DNA of 64,000 nucleotides, from contig JAEUJQ010000061.1 in assembly GCA_016793095.1 (NCBI GenBank), positions 1 to 64,000 on the forward strand, in the 5' to 3' direction. This document shows positions 51,647-60,464 of the stretch, one piece after another. Both the position numbers and the translations under genes were made by a program. Source of the stretch: Myxococcaceae bacterium. GTDB lineage: Bacteria > Myxococcota > Myxococcia > Myxococcales > Myxococcaceae. Numbering within the stretch: position 1 is the stretch's first letter; every line of letters starts with the position of its first letter. The notes below the pieces were generated by a model. That model did no database searches and was not told where the DNA came from. It saw only the letters and a list, made by a program, of their open reading frames with translations.

Positions 51647-53557
51647 TCACTGTCCTGACTGCTTGAAGATGAACGGATAGGTGACGACCACGACACCGCC
51701 GCCCTTGGGCTTGGGGAACACCCACGTCCGCACACGGCCGGCCACACACGACTCGAGCTCGGCGTTGCCGACCGTCGACTGGGCGACGGACGAGCTGGCC
51801 ACGGTGCCAGTCGCGGAGATGATGAACTTGACCGCCACCTTGCCCTCGAGCTTGGGGAACCGGTTCAGCTGCGACTCGTAGCAGAAGCGGATCTGGCTGC
51901 GGTTGGCGTGGATCACCTTGCGGATGAGCTCCTTGTCCAGCGAGCCCATGACGGTGGGCTCGGACGAGGTGATGCCGATGTCCACGTCCTTCTTCCCGCC
52001 GAGCACGCCGACGCCTGAGCCGTAGCCGCCGGTGCCGCCGCCGCGGCCGCGAGTGCCGATGCCGCCGATGCCGATGGTGTCACCGAGCCCACCGCCGCCC
52101 GAGCCGGAGCCACGGAGGCCGAGGCCGCCGAGACCAGCCGCGTCGCCGGGCGCCGCGCCGAACATGTTGCCCATGGCGCTCTTCAGCTCACCGCCGAGGC
52201 CCTGGTGACCGAAGATGGTGCTGATGCCGCCGGTGCCGCCGCCGAAGACCTTGGCGACGAGCAGGCGGGCCTGATCCTTGTTGTTCGGATCGCCCTTGGG
52301 CGCCGCGTGCGCCGACCGCTTCGGGGCGTCCTTCTTGCCCATCTGGCCCTCGCCGCCCTTGTGCTTCTGGGCGATCTCACCCGACTCCTTCTTCTTCTCG
52401 TACTTCTCGAGGATCGGGTTCTTCTGGGTCTCAGGCGGCTTGATGAGCAGCTTGGCGATGCGGGCCTGGTTGTTGTTCAGATCGTCCGCGAACTCGTCGC
52501 CCTCGGCGTCGCGGTTGGCGGCGCTGATGATGAAGAGCGCGGCGATGAAGAAGGCCACGAGGAAGATGTTGAGCACGGTGAAGTCCACCGTCTCGGAGAA
52601 CGGCACGAAGACGGGCTTGGGCACGGGCTGGAAGAAGGCCTCCACCGTGATGCCACCCAGCTCGATCCACGCGAAGTCTTCGTTGCCGAGGGTGAGGGCC
52701 GTCGCGTCGCCGTCGGCCTGCGCGAGCCCCTTCTGCTTCGCCTGCGCGAGGGTGAGCACCTCGTCACCGAACTTCCGGTGAAGCTCCCCGTCGGCCTTCC
52801 CGGTGAAGCGCAGCTGGCAGCCGCTCTTCCCGAAGCGAACCAGCTCGAACACCGGGCTTCCGCCGATCTCGCCCATCTCGAAATCGACGCCCTGGGCCGA
52901 GCCGACCTTGAAGCTCTTCTCGACGCCGGGCGAGAGGAAGAACTCACCGACGATCTGATCGCCCCAGAGCATGCGCAGCTCGAGGCCGAGGGGCCCGGTG
53001 CCTTTGCGCCGGCGGGGGCGCATGCGCGGGCTGATGCTCGCCTCGGGGGAGATCTCTTCGGGGGGAGACGGAGGCGGCGCGTACGCGACCGGCGCGGGAG
53101 CCTGAACCGGCACCGGAACCACCACCTGGGGCGCGGCGACCTGGACGACCTGAACCGGGGCGACGGCCACGGGCGCGGGTACGGACACCGTGGCGACCAC
53201 CGGCTGGGTCGCGGCTTCGGCGACGGGGGCGATGGTCGGGGCGATGGAGGGCGCGGCGCCGGCCTTCTCGATGCGGATGGTGGTGGCGCCCACCTGAATG
53301 GCGTCACCGAACGAGAGCGGGCTCTTCATCACCCGCTTGCCGTTCAGCATGGTGCCTTCGACGGTGCCCATGTCGGTGACGGACAGGGTGCCGTCTGGAG
53401 CGACGTCGATGACGGCGTGGATTCGCGCCACCTTCTCGTCATCGATGGTGAGGTGGGCCGAAGCGAGCCGGCCGATCTTGATGAGATCGCGGTCGAAGTC
53501 CTTCGACGAGATGAGCTGTTCGCCCTTGAAAACCTTGAGCGTCAACGGGACGGGCAC
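51647..53557 (-). CDS. gltG: Gliding motility protein GltG (FHA-TM-TonB domain)
   Basis: A 636-residue inner-membrane protein. It has an N-terminal FHA phosphothreonine-binding domain (~5-97, with IKIGR, the ARIHA loop and GTVEGTMLNG); a Pro/Val/Ala-rich linker; a cytoplasmic FHA-like beta domain (~190-310); one transmembrane helix (~324-346); a Gly-rich periplasmic region; and a C-terminal TonB/AgmX-PglI domain (~540-636, with IRFCYESQL and the strand pair GKVAVKFIISATG). This matches GltG, which with GltJ spans the inner membrane and reaches the outer-membrane Glt proteins. GTG 53557 follows GGAGG by 5 nt. The FHA domain suggests control by Ser/Thr phosphorylation. Confidence 0.92.
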   Translation of the reverse strand: MPVPLTLKVFKGEQLISSKDFDRDLIKIGRLASAHLTIDDEKVARIHAVIDVAPDGTLSVTDMGTVEGTMLNGKRVMKSPLSFGDAIQVGATTIRIEKAGAAPSIAPTIAPVAEAATQPVVATVSVPAPVAVAPVQVVQVAAPQVVVPVPVQAPAPVAYAPPPSPPEEISPEASISPRMRPRRRKGTGPLGLELRMLWGDQIVGEFFLSPGVEKSFKVGSAQGVDFEMGEIGGSPVFELVRFGKSGCQLRFTGKADGELHRKFGDEVLTLAQAKQKGLAQADGDATALTLGNEDFAWIELGGITVEAFFQPVPKPVFVPFSETVDFTVLNIFLVAFFIAALFIISAANRDAEGDEFADDLNNNQARIAKLLIKPPETQKNPILEKYEKKKESGEIAQKHKGGEGQMGKKDAPKRSAHAAPKGDPNNKDQARLLVAKVFGGGTGGISTIFGHQGLGGELKSAMGNMFGAAPGDAAGLGGLGLRGSGSGGGGLGDTIGIGGIGTRGRGGGTGGYGSGVGVLGGKKDVDIGITSSEPTVMGSLDKELIRKVIHANRSQIRFCYESQLNRFPKLEGKVAVKFIISATGTVASSSVAQSTVGNAELESCVAGRVRTWVFPKPKGGGVVVVTYPFIFKQSGQ

Positions 53558-53633
53558 GAGTGCCTCCAGAGGAATCGATGGCGGTCCGACGCTCCCTCCG
53601 ACACCGGGGAGGCGCGCGGGTTCCCGCGGTGGT

Positions 53634-53879
53634 TCAGAGCTCGCCGACGGACTGCATGACCTTGTCTTTGAACTCTTCGCGGATCTTGATGAGGTTGGAG
53701 TGCTTCACCTTCTTGCGGGCCTCGACGTACTCGCCGTCAGGCTTCGTGAGATCGCCCTCGATCGTGTCGTCTTCGAAGCTGTACTCCGTCTGCTTCTTGT
53801 ACGTGACGTTCTTGTCCTGAGCGAACGATGCGCTCGCGAGCAGCGAGGCGGCGGCGACGACCCACAGGTGCTTCGACAT
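53634..53879 (-). CDS. gltF: Adventurous gliding protein GltF/CglF
   Basis: An 81-residue exported protein. The signal peptide (MSKHLWVVAAASLLASASFAQ) is followed by a short conserved core: YSFEDDTIEGDLTKPDGEY, then KHSNLIKIREEF and a C-terminal helix. Size, sequence pattern and position match CglF/GltF, a periplasmic Glt component. ATG 53879 is preceded by AGGAGG. A second gene of the same type lies 141 nt upstream. Confidence 0.85.
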   Translation of the reverse strand: MSKHLWVVAAASLLASASFAQDKNVTYKKQTEYSFEDDTIEGDLTKPDGEYVEARKKVKHSNLIKIREEFKDKVMQSVGEL

Positions 53880-54020
53880 GAGGCCTCCTGAAACCCTTTG
53901 CAGGGCTCACACCCTACCACTGTCGAGGTGTCCGCAAACGTCCTGCACGCGTTTCTGTCATCCCACAGGGTGAGACACGGTGTGACCACCGCAGGTACCA
54001 GTTTCACGGCACTGGATTCG

Positions 54021-54266
54021 TCAGGGCACGGCATCGACGGAGCGGGCGAGCTCTCGCGCGAACGAGCCGCGAAGCTGGATGAGCCCGCGGAAGCGTGGCC
54101 GCTCAGGGATGACCTGGAACTCGTTCATGGGCTTCACGATGCCACCGCTGACCTCCGCCTCGGTGAAGGTGAGGGTCTGAACGGGCGGGCGTGCCGGCGG
54201 GGCGGGCCTGTCGGCCTGCGCGAACGAGGCGGTGGCGATGAGGAGAGAGACGACGGCCAGGCGCAT
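54021..54266 (-). CDS. Second GltF-like exported protein (81 aa)
   Basis: Also 81 residues, with a signal peptide (MRLAVVSLLIATASFAQ), a Pro-rich stretch and then a core that follows the GltF pattern position by position: LTFTEAEVSGGIVKPMNEF, RPRFRGLIQLRGSF, and a helix ARELARSVDAV. The acidic EGDL of GltF is SGGI here. ATG 54266 follows GGAGGT. It probably arose by duplication of gltF in the operon. It may be an alternative or second periplasmic subunit. Confidence 0.78.
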   Translation of the reverse strand: MRLAVVSLLIATASFAQADRPAPPARPPVQTLTFTEAEVSGGIVKPMNEFQVIPERPRFRGLIQLRGSFARELARSVDAVP

Positions 54267-54324
54267 GAGCGACCTCCAGATGGTTGGTCGCGTGTGACGC
54301 CTGGGCTCGTGCCGAACGTTCCGT

Positions 54325-55884
54325 TCAGAGTCCGTCGGAGGGCTCGTCGGCCGAGGCGGGCTTCTTCGGAGCTTCCTTCCTGGGCTCTTCCTTCTTCGGC
54401 TCCGGCGCCTTCGCGGCGGGCTTCGCCGGCTCTTCCTTCTTCGGCTCGGGCGGCTTCGTGTCCGAGCCCTTCGTGTCCGAGCCCTTCGTGTCCGAGCCCT
54501 TCGTGTCCGAGCCCTTCGCGTCGGGCGCCTTCGGGTCAGCGGGTCTGGTCTCGTCCTTGAGCGCGTCGGCGGCGGCCTTGCCCTTCGCCGCGTCCTGCTG
54601 CTTCTTGAACTCCTCCTCCTTCTTCTTGCGCTCCTCCTCCTTCGCCGCCTCCTCGGCCTTCTTCATCTCCTCTTCCATCTTCTTCGCTTCTTCTTCCGCC
54701 TTCTTCAGCTCCTCGCGCTGCTTGATGGCGTCTTCCTGCTCTTTGATGAGCTCGAAGACCTGGTGGTTGGCGTTGACCGAGGTCTCGCCCCCGGCGAGCT
54801 GGATGTACTGCTTGTAGTAGGTGATGGCCTTCTCGGGGTCGCCCTTGAGGCCGATGATGATGCCGCGGTTGAGGTAGAGCGCGGGCAGGTTCGGGTTGAG
54901 CTTCTGGGCTGCGTCGTACTGCTGCAGCGCCTTGTCGATCTGCCCCATGCCCTTGTACGCGACGCCGAGGTTCACGAGCGCCTCTGCGTTGTCGCCCTTC
55001 GACTGGAGGATGCGCCGCACGTGCTCCTCGGCGCTCTCGTAGTCCTCCTGCTCGAAGGCCATCTTCGCGAGCTGGTAGTGGGCCGGCAGGAAGTCCGGCC
55101 GCGCCTCGACCGCGCGCTTGAACTGCGCCCGGGCCTTCACCGGCTCCTTCTCGGCGAGGTTGAGCTGCCCGAGCGTGAAGTAGATCTCGGGGTCGTTCTC
55201 TTCGATCTTCGTCGCGCGCAGGGCGATGAGGCGGGTGAGCGAGTACTGCTTCTGCTCGAAGTACACCTGCATCATCGTCTTGTAGGCCTGCAGCGTGCGG
55301 GGGTCGCGGAAGAGCGCCTCCTTCGCGAGCTCGATGGCCTTGCCGCTCTCGCCCCGGCGACGGTGGATCTCGGCGAGGCGGGCGCGGCTGCCAGCGTCGT
55401 CGGGGTACGTCGCGAGAATGTTCTCGTAGATCGCGACCGCGCCCTTCTCGTCGCCGTTGTTCTGCGCGATCACCGCCAGGTTCTCGGCCGCCTGCCGCAG
55501 CGTGGGCTTGCGCTCGAGGGCGCGCTTGTAGAAGCCCACCGCATCCTTCGTCTTGCCCTGCCGCTCCGCGATGACGCCCAGGTTGTACGTCGCCTCGGCG
55601 AGGTTCTCGTCCGCGTCGGCCGCGTTCCGGAACTTCTTCTCGAGCGTGCCCCAGTCGTACTGGCCAGTCTTCTTCTGGGCGTCGAACGCCTTCACCGCGT
55701 CTTCGAAGAGCAGCTTCGCCTTGCTCGACACCTGCGGCGTCTCTTCCGTCTGCGCGACGTTGTTGTTGGTGCGCTTGACCTGCGGGCCGTCGACCTTGAC
55801 GGTGTTGGTGTCGACGGTCTCGGTCGTCTTGCAGGCGGCTGCGGCGAGCGAGAGCCCTGCGAGGGCGATCGTGCGGATCTTCAC
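54325..55884 (-). CDS. gltE: Gliding motility lipoprotein GltE/AglT
   Basis: A 519-residue lipoprotein with lipobox LAAAAC at residue ~18. TPR repeats cover roughly residues 60-350 (for example ATYNLGVIAERQGKTKDAV and LYLNRGIIIGLKGDPEKAI). A Lys/Glu/Ala-rich coiled coil covers 370-440 and a charged tail carries four GSDTK repeats. It corresponds to AglT/GltE, an outer-membrane lipoprotein of the Glt complex. GTG 55884 overlaps the gltD stop by 4 nt, so the two are coupled. Confidence 0.9.
   Translation of the reverse strand: MKIRTIALAGLSLAAAACKTTETVDTNTVKVDGPQVKRTNNNVAQTEETPQVSSKAKLLFEDAVKAFDAQKKTGQYDWGTLEKKFRNAADADENLAEATYNLGVIAERQGKTKDAVGFYKRALERKPTLRQAAENLAVIAQNNGDEKGAVAIYENILATYPDDAGSRARLAEIHRRRGESGKAIELAKEALFRDPRTLQAYKTMMQVYFEQKQYSLTRLIALRATKIEENDPEIYFTLGQLNLAEKEPVKARAQFKRAVEARPDFLPAHYQLAKMAFEQEDYESAEEHVRRILQSKGDNAEALVNLGVAYKGMGQIDKALQQYDAAQKLNPNLPALYLNRGIIIGLKGDPEKAITYYKQYIQLAGGETSVNANHQVFELIKEQEDAIKQREELKKAEEEAKKMEEEMKKAEEAAKEEERKKKEEEFKKQQDAAKGKAAADALKDETRPADPKAPDAKGSDTKGSDTKGSDTKGSDTKPPEPKKEEPAKPAAKAPEPKKEEPRKEAPKKPASADEPSDGL
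54455..54514 (-). repeat. Four perfect 15-bp tandem repeats in gltE
   Basis: TTCGTGTCCGAGCCC is repeated four times without change, encoding GSDTK repeats near the GltE C-terminus. The repeats could vary in number between strains without shifting the frame. Confidence 0.9.
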
Positions 55885-58800
55885 AGCGTGTCCTCCGGCT
55901 CGTCGGCGTCCTTGCGAGCAGCCGGAGCAGGCGCCGCGGTCTTCGGCTTCTCGGTTGCCTTCGGCTCCGGCTTCGGCTCGGGCTTCTTCTCGCGCTTCGG
56001 CTCAGGCGGCGGGAGCGTGTCGGGCTCCTCGTTCCGCGGTCGGGCATCGACGACGTTTCGCCCCGACACCCCGGCGGTGTTGCTCTTCAGCTCGGCCGCC
56101 TTCTCGGGCGACACGACGGGAACGGGCTGGATCGTCGTCAGCACGCCCTGCCCGATGGACGTGGCCACCACGCCTTCGTCCTGCTTCAGCTCGAAGGTCT
56201 CTTCACCCATCTTCGGGAACTGCTCGGGCTTGTACTTCGTGCGGAGCATCTCGAGGGCCTTCGACGAGCAGGGGTTGAAGACGTCGAGCTCCTGGCTCTT
56301 CTGCACGGTGGCCGTGAAGGCCTCGGTGGCCTTGTCGCGAATCGGCGCGGCCTCCTGGTTGAACTGGGTCTTCACCTCGAAGAGCAGCTCTTCGGGGATG
56401 CCCTTCGGCACCGGCGGGTTGGCGAGCGCCTCGGCGAACTGGTCGTAGGCCATGCCGATGCGCGCGAGGGCGCAGATGGCCGGGTCAGCCGACTTGAACT
56501 GAACGGTCTTCGTGTAGGTCTTCTGAATGTCCTCGAGCGCCTTGGCCTTCGTCTTGATGGAGCCCTTGAGCTCGCCGATGTTCTGCAGCGTCGACCACTT
56601 CAGCTTGACGGCGGAGTAGCGCTTGAAGTCGTCCTCGTTCATCACGAACGAGGCGCGCGCGACCGCGTCGAGGGCCTGGAGGTCGAGGCCCTCCTTCTGC
56701 TTCTTGTTGAGCTTCTCGTAGTAGTCGAGGATGCGGACGAAGATCTTCCGCGCGCCATTGTTGTTCTTCAGCTTCTCCTCGTAGATCCACGCGATGCGGC
56801 CCTCGGCCCACAGCAGCTTGCTGGGATCTTTGAGCTGGTCTCGCTCGTAGTCCTCGTAGAGCTTCTGGGCCTTGCCCCAGAGCCCCATCTTCTCGTGCAG
56901 GTCGATGATCGACTTGGTCACGGCTTCGGCGTCCTTCGATTTGGGCCACAGCTCGAGGTACTTCTCGCGGTTCCTGAGGGCCTGCTTGTACTGGCCGAGC
57001 CCGTCGCGGAAGACGCCCGCGTTGTAGAGCGCGTCCTGGGCCTTCTGCTCTTCCCAGACCTGCTCGGGCTGGGGAGCTGCCGGCTCCTTCCCCTTCTTTG
57101 GAGCGGCCTTCTTCCCCGCGCCGCCCTTGTTCTTCTCGTAGTTCGTCGCGTACCGCTCGTAGTGATCGGCGGCGTCGTCGAAGTCGGCGACGGCCTCGTA
57201 CCCCTCGGCGAGCGCGTAGAGCGTCTTCGGCACGTACTGCGACTTCGGGTACCGCTGGATGAGCTGCTTGCGGACCTCGATCGCGCGGTCGAGCATCTTC
57301 GCGTTGAAGTAGTCGATCGACGCGTTGTACAGGGCCTTGTCCGCGAGCTCGCTCTTCGGCCAGTCCTGCACGAAGGTCATGTACGCGTCGGCGGCCTTCC
57401 CGTACTCGTTCTTCGCCTCGAGCTGGTTGATCAGCTTGAACGACGACTGCTCGATCAGCTTGGCGAGGTCTTCACGAAACTTGCCCGTGGCCAGCTTCTC
57501 TTCTGCGTAGAACTTCTTCGCCCACTCGTTCACCTTCGGCCAGTCCTGGAGGATGTTGTACGAGTCGAGCACGAGGTTCGCGGCGATCTCGCCGGCCCGG
57601 TCCCCGTTCTCGAACTTGTAGTCAGGGTACTTGAGGGCGATGTCTGCGAAGCGGCTCACCGCTTCGTCGAGGTAGTTGTAGTCGTAGTAGATCTTCGCGG
57701 CCTTGTAGGCGATCTCGACCTTCTTCTCGCCCTTCTCCACGTACTTGATGTACCGCTCGCAGGCGTCGAGCAGCGCCTGCTTGGTGGGAGGAATGGCTGC
57801 CTTCTTCGAGGGGTCGCTTCCGCCCGACGGGGTCTTTCCAGCATCAGCGGTCGCCTCTTCCTTCACCACCGAGTCCCACGCCAGGATCGCGTTGTAGGTG
57901 GCGTTGTTCATCCACTTCCCGGGCTTGCCGGGCTTCCCGTCGTCGCTCTTCTTCTCGATCCGCCCGATGTCAGTCATCGTCACGCGCGTGTATTCTTCTG
58001 CCGCGCGCTTGTATTTGTTGAGGTTGTCGTTGAGGAGCTCGGCCCAGAAGAAGCGCAGATCGTAGGCCTTGGGGCTCTCAGGGAAGAGCGTGAGGTAGTC
58101 GGCGTAGACCTCGTTGGCGAACCCGAAGGTCTCTTCGTCACGGGTCTTCTTCGCCTCGTTGTGCCAGTTGACCGCGAGGTTCGAGATGGTGCGCTCGGAG
58201 AGCTCGCGCGCCTCGTCGAGGGCCTTCTTGTCCTTGTCGTCCATCTTGGGGTTGCCCTTGAGGACGTCGTCCATGATCTTCACCAGCCGGCGAACCTGGG
58301 TGACGGTCTGGCGCTTGTTGCCGGCGCGCATGACGCAGTCGACGATCTTGCCCTGGAAGCCGGGAGCGTCGGGCGCGGTCGGCCGCTCCTTGATCAACAT
58401 GTCGAAGGTGACCGCCGCCTCGCGGTCCTTGCCGTCCTCGTAGTAGAGGTTCGCGAGCTGCTTCATCATCAGGCGCAGGTCGTCGGGCTTGTCGACGAGC
58501 TTGTTGAAGCGATCCTTCGCTTCGGTCGGCGTGCCGCCACCGCGGGAATAGGCGCGCACGTAGTCGTTGCGGGCTTCCTTCACGAGGCCCTGGCGCCGCG
58601 ACTTGCCCTTGCCCTCGACCTCTTCGGCGCCCTGCATCTTCGCGTACAGGATCACCGTCTTGAACTGATCCATGGCCTTCTCGTAGTCGGCCATGTTGAA
58701 GTGGCACCACCCCTGCTTGTACAGCGCATAGCCATACACCTGGTTGTCTGGGTATTTCGAAGCGTTCTTGTAGTTGTCCAGCGCCTTCTCGAGCTGATCG

Positions 58801-59504
58801 CGCTTGCCCTTCGAGCCGTTGAAGTGCCACTCGCCGACCGCGAGGTACGCGTCGGGCAGGTACTTCGACTTCTGGTACTTCTCGATGAGCCGCTTGTACG
58901 AGGCGAGCGCCTTCTTCTGGTTCTTCTCGTCGGAAGAGTCCATCAGGTTGAGGCCGAGGAAGTAGAGCACCTCGTCCGTGCGCGCGTAGTCCTTGTACTC
59001 CTGGACGATCTGGTAATACCGCTCGACGGCGAGGTCGGCGAACTCCTTCGACTTCGCCATCAGCTCGGCCTTCTCGGCCTCGGCGCGCTGAATGCCCGCC
59101 TCGTCCTTCGCGTTCATCGCGCGGATCTTGTCGTCGTCCTTCCGGTTGGCCTCGAAGAAGAAGAACTTCGACTCTTCCCAGTAGAGCTCTCCGAGGCGGA
59201 AGAGCAGCCCCGGCTTCTCCTTCTTGTCGGTGGACAGGTCGATGATCTTCGAGAGATCGGTGATCTGCTCGCGGCGCTTCGAGGCGACCTGAAGCTCGAC
59301 GTCGGCGCGGAACGCGTCGTACTGGAGCGTCGGCGCGTCTTCTTCCTTCTTCTTCTTGCGGGTGATGTCGCCGGCGAGCGACTTGTCAGGCGCGATCGAC
59401 GCCTCTTTCTTCTTCAGCTCGGCGTCGACGGCCTCCTTCTTCGCGGCGGGCTGCGCGAACACGAGCGAGGAGGCGAGGAGAAGACATGAAGTCAGTGAAC
59501 GCAT
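55881..59504 (-). CDS. gltD: Periplasmic TPR gliding protein GltD/AgmU
   Basis: A 1207-residue exported protein. The signal peptide (MRSLTSCLLLASSLVFAQ) starts at ATG 59504, chosen over a further upstream in-frame ATG that would bury the signal sequence. Helical TPR repeats and Lys/Asp-rich linkers run through most of the protein, for example YEKAMDQFKTVILYAKMQGA. A charged Pro/Glu/Lys-rich tail ends the protein. AgmU/GltD of Myxococcus is ~1200 aa and is found in the periplasm and with moving focal complexes. It is the first gene of the glt operon here, preceded by a good promoter. Confidence 0.91.
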   Translation of the reverse strand: MRSLTSCLLLASSLVFAQPAAKKEAVDAELKKKEASIAPDKSLAGDITRKKKKEEDAPTLQYDAFRADVELQVASKRREQITDLSKIIDLSTDKKEKPGLLFRLGELYWEESKFFFFEANRKDDDKIRAMNAKDEAGIQRAEAEKAELMAKSKEFADLAVERYYQIVQEYKDYARTDEVLYFLGLNLMDSSDEKNQKKALASYKRLIEKYQKSKYLPDAYLAVGEWHFNGSKGKRDQLEKALDNYKNASKYPDNQVYGYALYKQGWCHFNMADYEKAMDQFKTVILYAKMQGAEEVEGKGKSRRQGLVKEARNDYVRAYSRGGGTPTEAKDRFNKLVDKPDDLRLMMKQLANLYYEDGKDREAAVTFDMLIKERPTAPDAPGFQGKIVDCVMRAGNKRQTVTQVRRLVKIMDDVLKGNPKMDDKDKKALDEARELSERTISNLAVNWHNEAKKTRDEETFGFANEVYADYLTLFPESPKAYDLRFFWAELLNDNLNKYKRAAEEYTRVTMTDIGRIEKKSDDGKPGKPGKWMNNATYNAILAWDSVVKEEATADAGKTPSGGSDPSKKAAIPPTKQALLDACERYIKYVEKGEKKVEIAYKAAKIYYDYNYLDEAVSRFADIALKYPDYKFENGDRAGEIAANLVLDSYNILQDWPKVNEWAKKFYAEEKLATGKFREDLAKLIEQSSFKLINQLEAKNEYGKAADAYMTFVQDWPKSELADKALYNASIDYFNAKMLDRAIEVRKQLIQRYPKSQYVPKTLYALAEGYEAVADFDDAADHYERYATNYEKNKGGAGKKAAPKKGKEPAAPQPEQVWEEQKAQDALYNAGVFRDGLGQYKQALRNREKYLELWPKSKDAEAVTKSIIDLHEKMGLWGKAQKLYEDYERDQLKDPSKLLWAEGRIAWIYEEKLKNNNGARKIFVRILDYYEKLNKKQKEGLDLQALDAVARASFVMNEDDFKRYSAVKLKWSTLQNIGELKGSIKTKAKALEDIQKTYTKTVQFKSADPAICALARIGMAYDQFAEALANPPVPKGIPEELLFEVKTQFNQEAAPIRDKATEAFTATVQKSQELDVFNPCSSKALEMLRTKYKPEQFPKMGEETFELKQDEGVVATSIGQGVLTTIQPVPVVSPEKAAELKSNTAGVSGRNVVDARPRNEEPDTLPPPEPKREKKPEPKPEPKATEKPKTAAPAPAARKDADEPEDTL

Positions 59505-59608
59505 GGGACTGTTCCCGAATGAAGGGCGGCGGGTACGCGAGAGCATCGTGGCGCTTCGAACGAGGCCTTTGGAAGGCCGCGACTCCTTCAACCCTTTGAG
59601 AGGCGCGG

Positions 59609-59638
59609 AATATCGCCGCTCCGCGAGGAGAACGTCAA
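59609..59638 (-). promoter_or_regulatory. Sigma70 promoter for the glt operon (gltD)
   Basis: On the minus strand TTGACG (59633-59638) and GATATT (59609-59614) are separated by 18 nt. The start would be near 59601, giving a leader of ~97 nt before gltD. The spacer contains CTCC-gcga-GGAG, a palindrome placed like the one in the gltJ promoter. Confidence 0.55.
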
Positions 59639-59651
59639 GCAATCCAAGTGC

Positions 59652-60461
59652 CTATCGGCCGAGGAGCTCGAGCAGCGCTCGCGTCTTCCCCACCTTGCGG
59701 ACCTCGTCGCCCACGTTCACCACCAGCTCGACGGACGGATCGCGCACGATCAAGGACTTGAGGAGCCAGGGCTCCACCTCGGGCAGCACCTCGACCCGGG
59801 TGCCCGCCCCGCAGGGAAAGACGCCAGCGCTCACCGCCAGCAGGGTCGCGACGTGGAGCTCTGCCGAGGGCTCGACGGGCGAGCGCGCGTCACAGGACTG
59901 CGGGACCAGCAGACCGGGAGCCAGCACCACGGTCTTGCGGCCGGGCAGCGAACGAAACCGGCTCCACTGCAGAAGATCGACCGGGTCGGCGGGACGCCAG
60001 CGGCTGAAGGTGGGCCGGAGCGCGCCGACGAGGGCGTGCAGGTCGGCGTCGAGCGCTCCTTCGAGCTCGAGGGCGAGGGGCCGGCTCGCGCGGTACCTCG
60101 ACAGCGCCGGCTTGAGCTCGGGGCTGGCCGCCAACCACAGCCCGGCCCTCGGCGCACGGGCCAGCGCGTTTCCATCGACGGGGGCGAGCGGCAGCCTCAG
60201 TTGAACCCAGCTCGTCTCGAAGCGCTTGAGCGTGTCGAGGGTGGATTCGCGCAGCGTGTTCGAGCGCGTCGTCAGCCACAACGTGACGCCAGGTCTCGCG
60301 AGGGCGCGCAGCACGTCGGGCTCGAGCTCTTCGCTCGCCACCACGTGCACCGGCACGGAGCGCCCGACGATGAGCTCAGGGCTCGCCGCCGGCAGGGGCC
60401 GCTGGTCCTGCGCGAGCGCGGCGGTCGCCAGCCCCAGCAGCAGCGTGCACGACCTCCCCAC
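59652..60461 (-). CDS. Hypothetical exported protein (269 aa)
   Basis: A GTG-started protein whose N-terminus looks like a signal peptide (CTLLLGLATAALAQ). An alpha/beta body contains VPVHVVASEELEPDVL, VTLWLTTRSN, WVQLRLPLAPV and KTVVLAPGLLVPQSC. The alternation suggests a TIM-barrel or Rossmann-like fold, perhaps a polysaccharide-deacetylase- or radical-type remnant, but no catalytic motif is clear. It is the last gene of the five-gene exported-protein operon, 3 nt after the FecR-like gene. The gltD promoter lies just downstream. Confidence 0.72.
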   Translation of the reverse strand: MGRSCTLLLGLATAALAQDQRPLPAASPELIVGRSVPVHVVASEELEPDVLRALARPGVTLWLTTRSNTLRESTLDTLKRFETSWVQLRLPLAPVDGNALARAPRAGLWLAASPELKPALSRYRASRPLALELEGALDADLHALVGALRPTFSRWRPADPVDLLQWSRFRSLPGRKTVVLAPGLLVPQSCDARSPVEPSAELHVATLLAVSAGVFPCGAGTRVEVLPEVEPWLLKSLIVRDPSVELVVNVGDEVRKVGKTRALLELLGR

Positions 60462-60464
60462 GCG

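Noticed and set aside
56895-59489. 864-codon open frame on the plus strand
   Set aside because: Antisense to gltD; low-complexity Leu/Val/Arg composition with no domain.
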